A DNA stretch of 64,000 bases. It comes from UBA1535 sp002323775 (GTDB lineage: Bacteria; Bacillota; Clostridia; Tissierellales; Sedimentibacteraceae). A program made the translations under genes and the position numbers. This document shows, one piece after another, positions 33,691 to 42,672 of the stretch. The stretch spans positions 19,747 to 83,746 of the forward strand of contig DAMAHZ010000006.1 in NCBI GenBank assembly GCA_031993545.1, in the 5' to 3' direction. The stretch's first letter is position 1, and the number at the start of each line of letters is the position of its first letter. Below the pieces are notes generated by a model. That model did no database searches, was not told where the DNA came from, and saw nothing but the letters and a program-made list of their open reading frames with translations.

Positions 33691-33740
33691 ATAAAGCATA
33701 GGTGCTAGAAAATTCTAGATATCTATGCTTTATAATTTTT
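33691..33740. terminator. Bidirectional terminator between sucD and hup
   Basis: A 10-bp stem (33691-33700 with 33724-33733), an inner 6-bp stem, A-rich sequence on the left and a T run on the right, between convergent genes. Confidence 0.85.
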
Positions 33741-33745
33741 CATAA

Positions 33746-34021
33746 CTAGTTAACAGCTTCCTTTAAAGACTTACCAGCTTTGAATACTGGAGCTTTTGAT
33801 GCAGGAATCTTAATTTCTTGCTTAGGGTTTCTTGGATTTCTTCCAGTTCTTTCTTTTCTGCCTCTTACTTCAAAAGTTCCGAATCCAACCAACTGAACTT
33901 TTCCACCTTTTACCAATTCTTCTTTTACGCTGTCCATCATAGCATTGATGGCTCTTTCTGCATCCTTTTTAGTAAATCCAGTTTTTTCTGCTACATTAGC
34001 GATTAAATCTGCCTTATTCAC
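33746..34021 (-). CDS. hup: DNA-binding protein HU
   Basis: 91 residues from a GTG with AAAGGAGG upstream. The full HU pattern is present: N-K-A-D-L-I at the start, G-F-G-T-F-E-V-R (about 46-53), the DNA-grasping arm R-x-x-R-x-G-R-N-P and the C-terminal F-K-A-G-K-x-L-K. This homodimeric nucleoid protein bends DNA. It follows yabN and spoVB as in many Firmicutes, but the rqcP-yabP-yabQ genes that often come next are absent here. Confidence 0.97.
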   Translation of the reverse strand: MNKADLIANVAEKTGFTKKDAERAINAMMDSVKEELVKGGKVQLVGFGTFEVRGRKERTGRNPRNPKQEIKIPASKAPVFKAGKSLKEAVN

Positions 34022-34083
34022 AAAAAATCCTCCTTTAAAATATTAGTTTTTTATTGCAATCCCTATAAAAGGAATTTTAAACA

Positions 34084-35160
34084 TTAGTTATTTAGTTTTT
34101 CTTCAATAGAGTGAAGATTCTTTTCTTTCTCTTTAGCCCTTTTCCAAGCTTCTAAGGCTTGCTCGGGGCTATTAGCGGTTTCTTCACCAAACACATGTGG
34201 ATGTCTTCTGATTAATTTCTCACAAAGCTGCGTTATAACATTGCTTATGTTAAAATAACCTTCTTCTGAGGCCATCTCACTATGAAATATTACTTGTAAA
34301 AGTACATCCCCTAGCTCCTCGCACATATTATCTATGTCTTCATTGTCAATAGCCTGTATTAGCTCCTGTGCTTCTTCCAAAATATTATCCTTGCATGACT
34401 CGTGTGTCTGTTTTATATCCCACGGACAACCCTCTGGACCTCTTAGATGCTTAACTATCCTGCATAAGTTATCTATATTATACACCTTTATTTTATACTT
34501 TTCAATAGGAAAAATACAAAAATATGTTGAAAATCCATAATTATTTTTTTGGTCTATCGAATATAGTGGCATTTTTACAGCAAAATTGTCAAGGGCGTCT
34601 ATTTGCAACACTTCGCAGTCCTCGGAATACGATTCCATAAGCTTGATTTTTACCTCTGAAGCAAGTGCCTTACTATCAACCTGAGTTATAAAATTAGCAG
34701 AATTGGTATCTATGGAAAATTCATCCATATCATTAGGGTCGATTACCTTAATGTTTTTATAATCAGAATAACCGGAAAGCTTTATACATTTGCTCAAAAA
34801 ACTCTCGCCATCTATCAAAACAATATTTATTGTATCCTTGTAATCCTCTAAGAGTTTTTTTGTCACCATATCGCCTACATGTGAGCTGCCAGGAATACAA
34901 TAATTTATTTTACCATATTTTTTTAATTCTGCAACTATTTTTTTGACAATTTTTTCAAAAACTTTATCAAATTCGTCAATTTTCTCAAAATAGCTATCAA
35001 AAGAGCTATATTCTATACCATTATATTCCAATTCTTTGACAATTGGGTGTCTTTCTGTACGCAAGTATGTAGGAATTTTCTCCATAATCGCTTTATAAGC
35101 TTTAAGGCTTAAATCTTCAATTCCACCTACACCTAGACCTATTATTTGTATTGTATTCAT
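34084..35160 (-). CDS. YabN-type fusion of tetrapyrrole-methylase-like and MazG pyrophosphohydrolase domains
   Basis: 358 residues, shorter than the usual ~480 of YabN. The N-terminal 210 residues form a diverged SAM-methylase-like (TP_methylase) domain starting I-Q-I-I-G-L-G-V-G-G. The C-terminal MazG domain has C-P-W-D-x-x-Q-T-H, the metal motif E-E-A-Q-E (about 270-275) and E-E-L-G-D-V-L. MazG hydrolyses non-canonical or excess nucleoside triphosphates. Only one MazG repeat is present, and the methylase half appears weakly conserved. It is co-directional with spoVB (9-nt gap). Confidence 0.88.
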   Translation of the reverse strand: MNTIQIIGLGVGGIEDLSLKAYKAIMEKIPTYLRTERHPIVKELEYNGIEYSSFDSYFEKIDEFDKVFEKIVKKIVAELKKYGKINYCIPGSSHVGDMVTKKLLEDYKDTINIVLIDGESFLSKCIKLSGYSDYKNIKVIDPNDMDEFSIDTNSANFITQVDSKALASEVKIKLMESYSEDCEVLQIDALDNFAVKMPLYSIDQKNNYGFSTYFCIFPIEKYKIKVYNIDNLCRIVKHLRGPEGCPWDIKQTHESCKDNILEEAQELIQAIDNEDIDNMCEELGDVLLQVIFHSEMASEEGYFNISNVITQLCEKLIRRHPHVFGEETANSPEQALEAWKRAKEKEKNLHSIEEKLNN

Positions 35161-35168
35161 ATTTTATA

Positions 35169-36767
35169 TTACCTTCTCGCAAATCTCTTTAGCTTACTTC
35201 CCATAGGTATTAACTCTAAATCTTCTTTTGTTATGGCTCCTGTAGCAAACAAAGCAACAAAATAAATAATACCACCCACTCCTATTGATAATAGTGTAAG
35301 CAAGGAATTTGATTTAGTAACCACTCTAGCTAAGTTATATGTAGACCAAACAGCTATTGCCATTAAAGCTGTTGACAATAAAGGAAGTGCTGCTATTTTA
35401 ACTATACTTTTCATTTTTATTCTTGTATATCTTCTTATATCTCTAAGATTAAATGTAGTAGTTACCAAGTACGCTACAAGGCTGCTAATCGCCGCTCCTT
35501 TTATATTTATCCCTTTTATACCTATAAGTATGTACGAAAGAACAACCTTTACAATTAGCCCCAAAAATAGGTTTTTAACAGGTATCATCTGTTTATTCAC
35601 TGATTGCAGCATAGCAGTATATGCCTGATTTAATATGAAGAATATTACACCTATAGACTGTATTTGCAGTAAAACGCCAGAGCTTGCAAACTTTTCTGCT
35701 CCCAAGCTTGGATATAGCAACGCCATTATTGGCTCAGCGAGCATGAACATACCTACTCCACTTGGCAAAGCAATAATCAATGAAAGCTTTGCTCCCATAT
35801 CCGAAGTCTGAGCTAGACGATGCTTATCTTTCTTAACAAAAGCCTCTGTCAAGACAGGAACTAAGCTGACTGCTATTGCTGTTGAAAATGCTTGTGGGAA
35901 ATTAATCAGAGATTGAGCCATTCCGCCTAATTGACCCATCAAATCTTCAATTTGAGCTTGTGTATAGCCTAGGGCTGCCAATCTGTTTCCGGCAAAATAC
36001 GAGTCTAATATAGACATTAGAGGTGCCATCGCAGCTCCTATTGTGATTGGCACTGCTATTTTTAATAAATCTTTAACTATCTTCTTAGGTTCTTCAAGAA
36101 AGTTGTTATCAGATGAATTTATCTCGCTTTGTGTCAAAGCCTTTCTCTTTACAAAAAACAATAATATTATTAAAAGCGCTCCTATGCTACCAACACTAGC
36201 TCCAAAGGTTGCACCTGCTGCTGCTTTATCAACACCTGTTTTTACAAGTGAGTAAGCTAGACCATAGCCTACAACTACTCTAAGCAGCTGCTCTAAAAAT
36301 TGAGATATAGCCATTGGTGCCATGTTTTGCGCACCTTGAAAAAATCCTCTATATGAAGACATCACCGGTATAATTAGCAGAGCTGGTACCAATGCAAGCA
36401 TTGAGTAATAAGCATTTGGAAAATGCAATAAGTTAACTAAAGGTCTTGCAAACAACAAAACTAATAAAGATGACACCATACCTATTATAAACAATGTTAA
36501 TAAAGAAATACTATATACTTGATATGCTCCCTTATAATTATTCAAAGCCCTTTTTTCTGAAATCAGCCTTGCTATAGCTGTAGGAAGTCCTGCAAGAGAT
36601 ATAGCAAGCAATAAATTGTATACACCATAAGCTATATTGTAATTTGCCATGCCCTCTGTACCTATTAGGCTGGTTAAAGGAATTCTATATACGGCTCCTA
36701 ATATTTTTACTATTAAGCCAGATAAGCTTAAAATGGCTGCGCCCTTAGCAAAATTCTCTTTCGACAT
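35169..36767 (-). CDS. SpoVB/MurJ-like polysaccharide flippase
   Basis: 532 residues with about fourteen membrane helices. It opens with F-A-K-G-A-A-I-L-S-L-S-G-L-I-V-K-I-L-G, the typical start of the MOP/MVF family, and has R-I-P-L-x-x-x-I-G-x-E-G. Members flip undecaprenyl-linked precursors; SpoVB acts in spore cortex formation and paralogues act in wall growth. The spoVB-yabN-hup order matches the sporulation locus of Bacillus and Clostridia. The start ATG at 36767 is close to a GGGAG-like site. Confidence 0.88.
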   Translation of the reverse strand: MSKENFAKGAAILSLSGLIVKILGAVYRIPLTSLIGTEGMANYNIAYGVYNLLLAISLAGLPTAIARLISEKRALNNYKGAYQVYSISLLTLFIIGMVSSLLVLLFARPLVNLLHFPNAYYSMLALVPALLIIPVMSSYRGFFQGAQNMAPMAISQFLEQLLRVVVGYGLAYSLVKTGVDKAAAGATFGASVGSIGALLIILLFFVKRKALTQSEINSSDNNFLEEPKKIVKDLLKIAVPITIGAAMAPLMSILDSYFAGNRLAALGYTQAQIEDLMGQLGGMAQSLINFPQAFSTAIAVSLVPVLTEAFVKKDKHRLAQTSDMGAKLSLIIALPSGVGMFMLAEPIMALLYPSLGAEKFASSGVLLQIQSIGVIFFILNQAYTAMLQSVNKQMIPVKNLFLGLIVKVVLSYILIGIKGINIKGAAISSLVAYLVTTTFNLRDIRRYTRIKMKSIVKIAALPLLSTALMAIAVWSTYNLARVVTKSNSLLTLLSIGVGGIIYFVALFATGAITKEDLELIPMGSKLKRFARR

Positions 36768-36859
36768 TTAAAAATTCTCCCGTTCCATGTATTTTGGATA
36801 TATTTTAGCACAAAACCAAGCACTTGAAAAGACAAATTATTAAAATTTCAAAATTTTAT

Positions 36860-36888
36860 TTGATATTAGTACAATAGCGTTATATAAT
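36860..36888 (+). promoter_or_regulatory. Sigma-A promoter for recD2
   Basis: TTGATA (36860-36865), exactly 17 nt, then TATAAT (36883-36888). It lies in the 185-nt gap between the divergent spoVB-like and recD2 genes. Confidence 0.8.
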
Positions 36889-36970
36889 TGATGTACAAAA
36901 CTAATCCTTATTGAACTTTTGAGGAACTTGAAATATTTTACTAAAGATTAGTATGGCAGGAGAGGATTTT

Positions 36971-39217
36971 ATGCAAGAGCTAAGGGGAATAATATTTGAT
37001 ATAATTTACAGAAATGAAGACAATGGCTACACTGTGGCATTATTAGAAACGGATACAAATGTCGTAACGATAACCGGAAGCTTTCCATCAGACTTAACAA
37101 ATGAAAATCTTCTGATGTACGGAAAATACATAAAGCATCAAAAATATGGAGAACAATTTCAGGTTGAAGCTTACAACGTCTTGCTCCCAACAGAATTAAT
37201 TGCCATTGAAAATTACTTATCATCCGGTATGATAAAAGGAATAGGTCCTTCTACTGCTAAAAAAATCGTAGAGGCTTTTGGCGATGAAACATTTTCTGTT
37301 ATACAAAATTTTCCGGAGCGTTTGATGGAAATTGAGGGTATCGGAGAAGTTAAGGCAAAGACTATAACAGAAAGCTTTGTTAGTCAGCTTGATATTAAAG
37401 AAATAATGATGTTTTTACAAGGACATAATATAAGTCCTAATTATGCTGTAAAAATATATAAACAATACGGAAAAAATACAATTAATATGGTACAAGAAAA
37501 CCCTTATAGACTTGCCGAAGATATACATGGCATTGGCTTTAAGCTTGCTGATAAAATAGCTTACTCTATAGGAGTAGAAAGTGGGTCTTCATTTAGAATA
37601 GCAGCTGGAATTAAATATGTACTTATGGAAGGAGCTACAAGAGGACATTCTTATCTCCCTCAAAGTATCCTTATTAAAGCTTCTAATGAGCTGCTGGGGA
37701 CAAATGAGGAAGTTTTAAAACTTGAACTAAGAGATATGGCATTTCAATCAAAAATTCACATTGAAAACATAGATGGAAAAGAGTGCATATATTCTATACC
37801 TTATCATTCAGCTGAATTAAATGTCTGCAATAAGCTTATAGCACTACTTTCACCTAACGCCTCCGCTTCTGTTGATTATGGCTTTACAGATGAAGATATT
37901 GACAGACACCTAGCTTATTCACAGCGAGATAATAATATAGAATTAACGCATACTCAAATACTCGCTGTTAAGGATACAGTAAAAAATGGTGTAACCGTCA
38001 TAACAGGTGGTCCGGGAACTGGTAAAACTACTATAATCAAAACTATATTATATATATTTGAAAGCTTAAATAAAAAAGTGCTTCTCTGCGCTCCTACTGG
38101 GCGTGCGGCTAAAAAAATAACCGAGTCCTCAGGCAAGGAGGCAAAAACAATACACAGAATGCTAGAATACGCTTACGGAGAAATAGACAGCAATCTAAGC
38201 TTTAATAAAAATGACGAGTCTCCTCTTGATGCAGACGTAATTATAGTTGATGAATCCTCAATGATTGACATAATTTTGATGAATCATCTGTTAAAAGCTA
38301 TTAAAATAGGTACAAGACTCGTGCTGGTTGGTGATATGGATCAGCTCCCATCCGTAGGTGCAGGCAATGTGTTAAAGGATATAATCTTTAGCGAAGCAAT
38401 CCCTACTATAAGGCTTGATAAGATATTCAGACAGGCAGATGGAAGCAGTATCATTGAAAATGCACATAAAATTAACAGTGGAGCTATGCCTGTATGCAAC
38501 GAAAAGGATTCTGACTTTTTCTTTATGAAAAAAACAACTAATAAGGAAATCTCTGATTTAATTGTTGAGTTATACACAAAAAGGCTTCCGGCAAAATACT
38601 CTATCGACCCTATTAAGGATATCCAGGTTTTATCTCCTATGAAAAAAGGTGATGTGGGAGTTATTGAGCTGAATAACAAATTGCAGGAGCAAATCAATCC
38701 ACCATCAGGTCTTAAAGCTGAAAAAACTATAGGAAAAATATGCTTTAGAGTCGGCGACAAGGTAATGCAAACTAAAAATAACTATCAGCTGCAATGGCGT
38801 ATTAATAATGAGGACGGCAAGAATGTTGAGGGCGAAGGAATTTATAACGGAGATATCGGCTATATTATATTTATTGATGAAAAAAATCAAGAATTAGTAG
38901 TTGAGTATGATGACAGAAAAGAAGCTACATATGGATTTTCGCAATTAGACGAATTGATTTTAGCATATGCTTCGACCGTGCATAAAAGCCAGGGCAGTGA
39001 ATTCCCTGTAATTATAATGCCTGTGACTTGGGCTCCGGAGATGCTTTTGACTAGAAATCTTTTATATACAGCGGTAACACGTGCTAAAATCCTCGTGGTA
39101 CTTGTAGGACAAGAAAAATATATAGAATTTATGGTTAAGAATAATAAAATTGATGATAGATATTCTGCTCTTGACATGAGATTAAAGCAAGTTAAAGATT
39201 TTTATAATTGGGAATAA
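36971..39217 (+). CDS. recD2: RecD2-type ATP-dependent DNA helicase
   Basis: 748 residues from the ATG at 36971, which has AGGAGAGG 5 nt upstream; the in-frame ATG at 36953 lies inside that site's leader and is less likely. An N-terminal OB-like domain and paired helix-hairpin-helix segments (I-K-G-I-G-P, I-E-G-I-G, I-H-G-I-G-F) precede the SF1 motor with Walker A G-G-P-G-T-G-K-T-T, motif II I-V-D-E-S-S-M and the late motif T-V-H-K-S-Q-G-S-E. RecD2 unwinds DNA 5' to 3' in repair without RecBC. Confidence 0.93.
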   Translation: MQELRGIIFDIIYRNEDNGYTVALLETDTNVVTITGSFPSDLTNENLLMYGKYIKHQKYGEQFQVEAYNVLLPTELIAIENYLSSGMIKGIGPSTAKKIVEAFGDETFSVIQNFPERLMEIEGIGEVKAKTITESFVSQLDIKEIMMFLQGHNISPNYAVKIYKQYGKNTINMVQENPYRLAEDIHGIGFKLADKIAYSIGVESGSSFRIAAGIKYVLMEGATRGHSYLPQSILIKASNELLGTNEEVLKLELRDMAFQSKIHIENIDGKECIYSIPYHSAELNVCNKLIALLSPNASASVDYGFTDEDIDRHLAYSQRDNNIELTHTQILAVKDTVKNGVTVITGGPGTGKTTIIKTILYIFESLNKKVLLCAPTGRAAKKITESSGKEAKTIHRMLEYAYGEIDSNLSFNKNDESPLDADVIIVDESSMIDIILMNHLLKAIKIGTRLVLVGDMDQLPSVGAGNVLKDIIFSEAIPTIRLDKIFRQADGSSIIENAHKINSGAMPVCNEKDSDFFFMKKTTNKEISDLIVELYTKRLPAKYSIDPIKDIQVLSPMKKGDVGVIELNNKLQEQINPPSGLKAEKTIGKICFRVGDKVMQTKNNYQLQWRINNEDGKNVEGEGIYNGDIGYIIFIDEKNQELVVEYDDRKEATYGFSQLDELILAYASTVHKSQGSEFPVIIMPVTWAPEMLLTRNLLYTAVTRAKILVVLVGQEKYIEFMVKNNKIDDRYSALDMRLKQVKDFYNWE

Positions 39218-39285
39218 AGAACGAGAACAAGGGTATATTTTGTTTGCACACAGGGAATATTGAAAAACAAATTTAGGGGGCTAAA

Positions 39286-40008
39286 ATGTTAAAATATATT
39301 AAATCTTTTTTAGAGCTAATATATCCGGAAAAAAATATATGCCAAATTTGTGATACTTATGACGAGAACATAAACGATAAATACATTTGTAACACCTGTT
39401 TTTCTAAGCTTGAAAGGATTGAAAATCCTGTATGCAGGATATGTAATAAAAGCCTAAGGCATAATCCAGACCTAACAATTTGCAATGAGTGTGCAAGAGA
39501 TTTAAGAAGCTTCGAAAAATCTAAAAGCTTATTTTCTTACAAGGGAACTGTAAAAATGATTATACATGACTATAAATACTGCAACAAAACATATTATTAC
39601 AAGTTGTTCAGTTATCTTCTAATAGAATATATGAAAGAAAATAGATATATAAATTTTGATTACATAACAGCAGTTCCTCTGCATAAAATTAAACAAAGAA
39701 AGAGAGGTTTTAATCAGTCTGGGCTTTTAGCAAAGCAAATTGGAAAATATTTTAATATTCCGTACATAGATACTTTAAAAAGAAATAATAATACAGAAAA
39801 ACAGAGTAATTTATCTAAATATGCAAGACAAAAAAATCTTCAAAATGTCTTTGATATAGCTAATAATAAAATACCCAATTTAGTAGATAATGCTGATATA
39901 TTAATAATTGATGATATATTTACAACTGGTACAACAGTCGATGAATGCAGCAAGATATTGAAGAAGAACGGTGCTAACAGGGTTTTCGTTCTTACATTAG
40001 CGAGATAA
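39286..40008 (+). CDS. ComF-family phosphoribosyltransferase-like protein
   Basis: 240 residues. The N-terminal zinc-finger region has four CxxC pairs (C-Q-I-C, C-N-T-C, C-R-I-C, C-N-E-C), followed by a phosphoribosyltransferase fold with K-Q-R-K-R-G-F-N-Q-S and the PRPP loop I-L-I-I-D-D-I-F-T-T-G-T-T (about 203-215). ComFC proteins take part in single-stranded DNA handling during natural transformation. Its place after recD2 agrees with a DNA-processing role, although many non-competent Firmicutes keep it. Confidence 0.9.
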   Translation: MLKYIKSFLELIYPEKNICQICDTYDENINDKYICNTCFSKLERIENPVCRICNKSLRHNPDLTICNECARDLRSFEKSKSLFSYKGTVKMIIHDYKYCNKTYYYKLFSYLLIEYMKENRYINFDYITAVPLHKIKQRKRGFNQSGLLAKQIGKYFNIPYIDTLKRNNNTEKQSNLSKYARQKNLQNVFDIANNKIPNLVDNADILIIDDIFTTGTTVDECSKILKKNGANRVFVLTLAR

Positions 40009-40047
40009 AAGAGAGAAGCGATTATTTATAATTATTTTTTTATTACT

Positions 40048-40072
40048 GTTTAATTCCGCCCCCAGTGGGTAT
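40048..40072 (+). promoter_or_regulatory. Sigma-B-like promoter for hpf
   Basis: GTTTAA (40048-40053), 13 nt, then GGGTAT (40067-40072), an exact match to the general stress sigma-B consensus as known from Bacillus. A sigma-A -10 (TATAAT, 40070-40075) overlaps it but lacks a good -35. The start codon is 72 nt downstream. Confidence 0.6.
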
Positions 40073-40143
40073 AATTAAAATACAATATCTAACAAGATTC
40101 TAAAGAAATCTTGTTCAATAAAAACTTGGAAGGAGCTGATTGC

Positions 40144-40671
40144 ATGAACATTACTGTTTATGGAAAAAACATCCCATTAACTGAAGCATTGAAGGAAGTA
40201 GCAACAAAAAAAATAAGTAGACTTGAAAAATTTTTCTACAAGGATGTTGAAGCTAAGGTTGTTTTAAGCGTCGAAAGAAAGAAACAAAAGGTTGAGGTAA
40301 CAATACCATTTAACGGAAGGATATTGAGAGTTGAAGAAGCCTCAGACGATATGTATTCATCAATTGATGATTCTGTTGAATCTTTGGAAAAGCAAATTAG
40401 AAAATATAAAACTAAGCTTGAAGATAGAAAGCACAGCAATGAATCAATAAAGTTTGAAAATGTTGAACCATTAGATGATTCGGAAGAAGAATTTAAGGTA
40501 GTAAAAACCAAGAGATTTGCGATTAAACCAATGAGTATTGAAGAAGCAGTATTGCAGATGGACTTGCTAAAGCATGACTTCTTTGTTTTCCTCAATGCAG
40601 ATACAGAGGAAATAAATGTAGTATATAAAAGAAAGGACGCCAACTACGGCTTAATTGAGCCAGAGTTTTAA
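40144..40671 (+). CDS. hpf: Ribosome hibernation-promoting factor, long form
   Basis: 175 residues from the ATG at 40144, preceded by GGAAGGAG; the upstream in-frame ATG at 40111 has no ribosome site. The N-terminal S30AE domain (M-N-I-T-V-Y-G-K-N..., basic and helix-rich) and the C-terminal dimerisation domain (K-R-F-A-I-K-P-M-S-x-E-E-A-V-L-Q-M) mark the long form, which makes 100S ribosome dimers alone. The promoter suggests induction by stress. Confidence 0.95.
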   Translation: MNITVYGKNIPLTEALKEVATKKISRLEKFFYKDVEAKVVLSVERKKQKVEVTIPFNGRILRVEEASDDMYSSIDDSVESLEKQIRKYKTKLEDRKHSNESIKFENVEPLDDSEEEFKVVKTKRFAIKPMSIEEAVLQMDLLKHDFFVFLNADTEEINVVYKRKDANYGLIEPEF

Positions 40672-40674
40672 TAT

Positions 40675-40714
40675 AAAAAAGGTACATGGATAAATACCAT
40701 GCACCTTTTTTTTA
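40675..40714 (+). terminator. Terminator of hpf
   Basis: AAAAAAGGTACATGG pairs with CCATGCACC, followed by T8. Confidence 0.88.
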
Positions 40715-40862
40715 TGTTTATTTTATTTATTTTTCATAAAAAAATGGTATAATATATTATTAATAATTAATTTAAAATATTTATGCTTGATAATATTTCT
40801 TATTTATTATATTATATATAGGAAATATTTACTAAAAGATAAGAAAGGAATGAAAAATTATT

Positions 40863-41459
40863 ATGATTATAGAAGCTATTATCATAGGTTTAATTATTGG
40901 AGTTATTAGAAAAGGAAAGCTGTCAAGGCTTGGGTATTTAAAAATTAATTTCTCTGCGCTGGTTATACTTGCTTTGGTTTCATTTATATCTATTATTGTC
41001 ATGAATATTGGCTTGTTGGATTTTAATTCAAAGCTATACAATATTTTTTTAGTGATTACATATTCACTCATAATAATAGTCTTGGCGTTTAACCTAGATA
41101 AAAGGTATATGTTTATGCCGTTAATAGGCGTAATGATGAATTTTATTTGCCTTTGCTTAAATAATTTCAGAACACCGGTTAAAAGCGATATAATTACTCA
41201 TTTATATGGAACAGAAATGACCAACCTCTTATCGTCAAACAAAGTAAAATTTTTCATCCCTGCTGAAGGTGCAAAATTAAACGCCTTAGGGAAAATATTC
41301 TATATCGGAGATTATTATTTTTATGACATAATCCTAAGCATAGGTGACATAATAATTTTCTTTGGAATAATTCTTCTAATACAGCACCTAATGACAGATA
41401 AATACTTAAAAACCAGAGACTCAATAACACTTTCGAGGTCGTTATTTAAGAAGAAATAG
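40863..41459 (+). CDS. DUF5317-like membrane protein
   Basis: 198 residues with five to six hydrophobic helices. A G-x-x-x-G-x-I-R-x-G-K start, the conserved central part with N-x-x-x-M-P and the C-terminal G-D-Y-Y-F-Y-D-I-I-L-S-I-G-D-I-I-I-F-F-G stretch are what I associate with DUF5317. Function is unknown. The start ATG has GAAAGGAATG upstream. It is co-directional with the next unknown gene (about 50-nt gap). Confidence 0.7.
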   Translation: MIIEAIIIGLIIGVIRKGKLSRLGYLKINFSALVILALVSFISIIVMNIGLLDFNSKLYNIFLVITYSLIIIVLAFNLDKRYMFMPLIGVMMNFICLCLNNFRTPVKSDIITHLYGTEMTNLLSSNKVKFFIPAEGAKLNALGKIFYIGDYYFYDIILSIGDIIIFFGIILLIQHLMTDKYLKTRDSITLSRSLFKKK

Positions 41460-41510
41460 TACTAATAATCTTATAATTTGATATTAAAGCAAGGCAGAAG
41501 GATGATTACA

Positions 41511-42185
41511 ATGCAGCATGATGTTGAAAGATTTAACTTATTAAATTTACGAAACATAATTAAGCCAAACTACGATTTAAGCAATAAAGAAGTTTATATA
41601 GAACTATATATTAGCAAAGAAAAAAAGTTATATATCATTGGAAAAATAGATAATAACTATATATGCTGGTGCTCTCTTACTAATATCGCCGATAAAGAAG
41701 ATAATGCGAAAATATTTGACTATATTGCCAATAACAATTTTAGACTATTCTCTACGGAGCAATTAGTTCTTGGAAAGCAGATGTATGAGGAAATCCGAAA
41801 ATGGTATAACTGCACTATTTCCAGAGCTTCTTGTGAAGGTATGCTATGGTATACTCCTTTCGGATGTTATTATGGTAAAGAGAACAAAGAGACTCATGGC
41901 AAAAGCTTTTCTCAAGACATTGAAATCCTTTTTAATGAATTGTTAGAATTAAGTGAATTTAGGTCTGCAAATCGTGGATATGTGAGCTTTTTGGAGTATT
42001 ATCTTGATTTGCTAAAAAAAGGCGATAATTACATGTATTATTATAAAATGAAACCTGTGATTTCAATATTGGAAAAAGAATCTTATTTGAAAATTTGTCC
42101 TGATGATATGGTAAGAGAATTATATATAAAATGTATGGATGAGTGCAGTACATTATACGGAAGATGTATGAGTGTAGAAAGATAA
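41511..42185 (+). CDS. Protein of unknown function
   Basis: About 224 residues from the ATG at 41511; ATG 41502 or the frame up to 41478 are alternatives, and AGAAGG at 41495-41500 favours 41511. It is soluble, rich in Tyr, Cys and acidic residues, with no signal peptide, helix bundle or motif that I can name. A segment with W-Y-N-C-T-I-S-R-A-S-C-E-G-M-L-W-Y and the C-terminal C-M-D-E-C-S-T-L-Y-G-R-C-M suggests a metal- or disulfide-containing fold, but this is speculation. It sits between the DUF5317-like gene and the rpsF operon. Confidence 0.6.
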   Translation: MQHDVERFNLLNLRNIIKPNYDLSNKEVYIELYISKEKKLYIIGKIDNNYICWCSLTNIADKEDNAKIFDYIANNNFRLFSTEQLVLGKQMYEEIRKWYNCTISRASCEGMLWYTPFGCYYGKENKETHGKSFSQDIEILFNELLELSEFRSANRGYVSFLEYYLDLLKKGDNYMYYYKMKPVISILEKESYLKICPDDMVRELYIKCMDECSTLYGRCMSVER

Positions 42186-42273
42186 TTAAATTAATTAGAG
42201 GCTCACAATTACAATACTTAAAAGCATTTTAAAAAACCTTAGCAAATATCACAAAAGTTTTTTTAAAAAATAC

Positions 42274-42302
42274 TTGTACATTTTTACAAATAGTGCTATA
42301 CT
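42274..42302 (+). promoter_or_regulatory. Promoter of the rpsF-ssb-rpsR operon
   Basis: TTGTAC (42274-42279), 17 nt, then TATACT (42297-42302). Confidence 0.8.
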
Positions 42303-42317
42303 ATTAAGGCTATCCTT

Positions 42318-42338
42318 GCCATTAACTAGATTAATGGC
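42318..42338 (+). promoter_or_regulatory. Stem-loop in the rpsF leader
   Basis: A perfect 8-bp stem GCCATTAA/TTAATGGC with a 5-nt loop lies in the short leader between promoter and rpsF. S6:S18 is known to bind leaders of this operon in many bacteria; whether this stem carries that motif cannot be decided by eye. Confidence 0.45.
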
Positions 42339-42363
42339 CAGAGACCACGAGGAGGTGAAAATT

Positions 42364-42654
42364 ATGAGAAAATATGAAGGTGCATTTATACTATACTCTA
42401 ATTTAGAAGAAAATGTTAGAAATGCAGAAATTGAGAAAATCAAGAACATAGTTACAAGCTTCAATGGAACTGTTGACAAGGTAAATGAATGGGGACAAAG
42501 AAGACTTGCTTATGAAATCAGCAAAAAAAGAGACGGCTACTATGTTATAATCAATTTTACTTCAAATTCAGACGCTGTTAATGAGATTGATAGAATTTGT
42601 AAAATCAGTGACAACGTGTTGAGACATATGATTACAGTAGAAGACGAAAAATAA
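42364..42654 (+). CDS. rpsF: 30S ribosomal protein S6
   Basis: 96 residues from the ATG at 42364 directly after GAGGAGGTG; longer frames upstream run through the promoter and are rejected. M-R-K-Y-E-G-A-F-I-L at the start and W-G-x-R-R-L-A-Y-E-I are family hallmarks. It binds S18 in the platform of the small subunit. It is the first gene of rpsF-ssb-rpsR. Confidence 0.97.
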   Translation: MRKYEGAFILYSNLEENVRNAEIEKIKNIVTSFNGTVDKVNEWGQRRLAYEISKKRDGYYVIINFTSNSDAVNEIDRICKISDNVLRHMITVEDEK

Positions 42655-42672
42655 ATAACTAGGGGGATACAA

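Noticed and set aside
36953..36970. Six-residue N-terminal extension of RecD2
   Set aside because: The AGGAGAGG ribosome site lies inside this extension and points to the ATG at 36971.
40236..40643. 135-codon minus-strand frame opposite hpf
   Set aside because: The hpf frame has full family motifs, ribosome site and terminator; the opposite frame is Ser/Leu-rich antisense.
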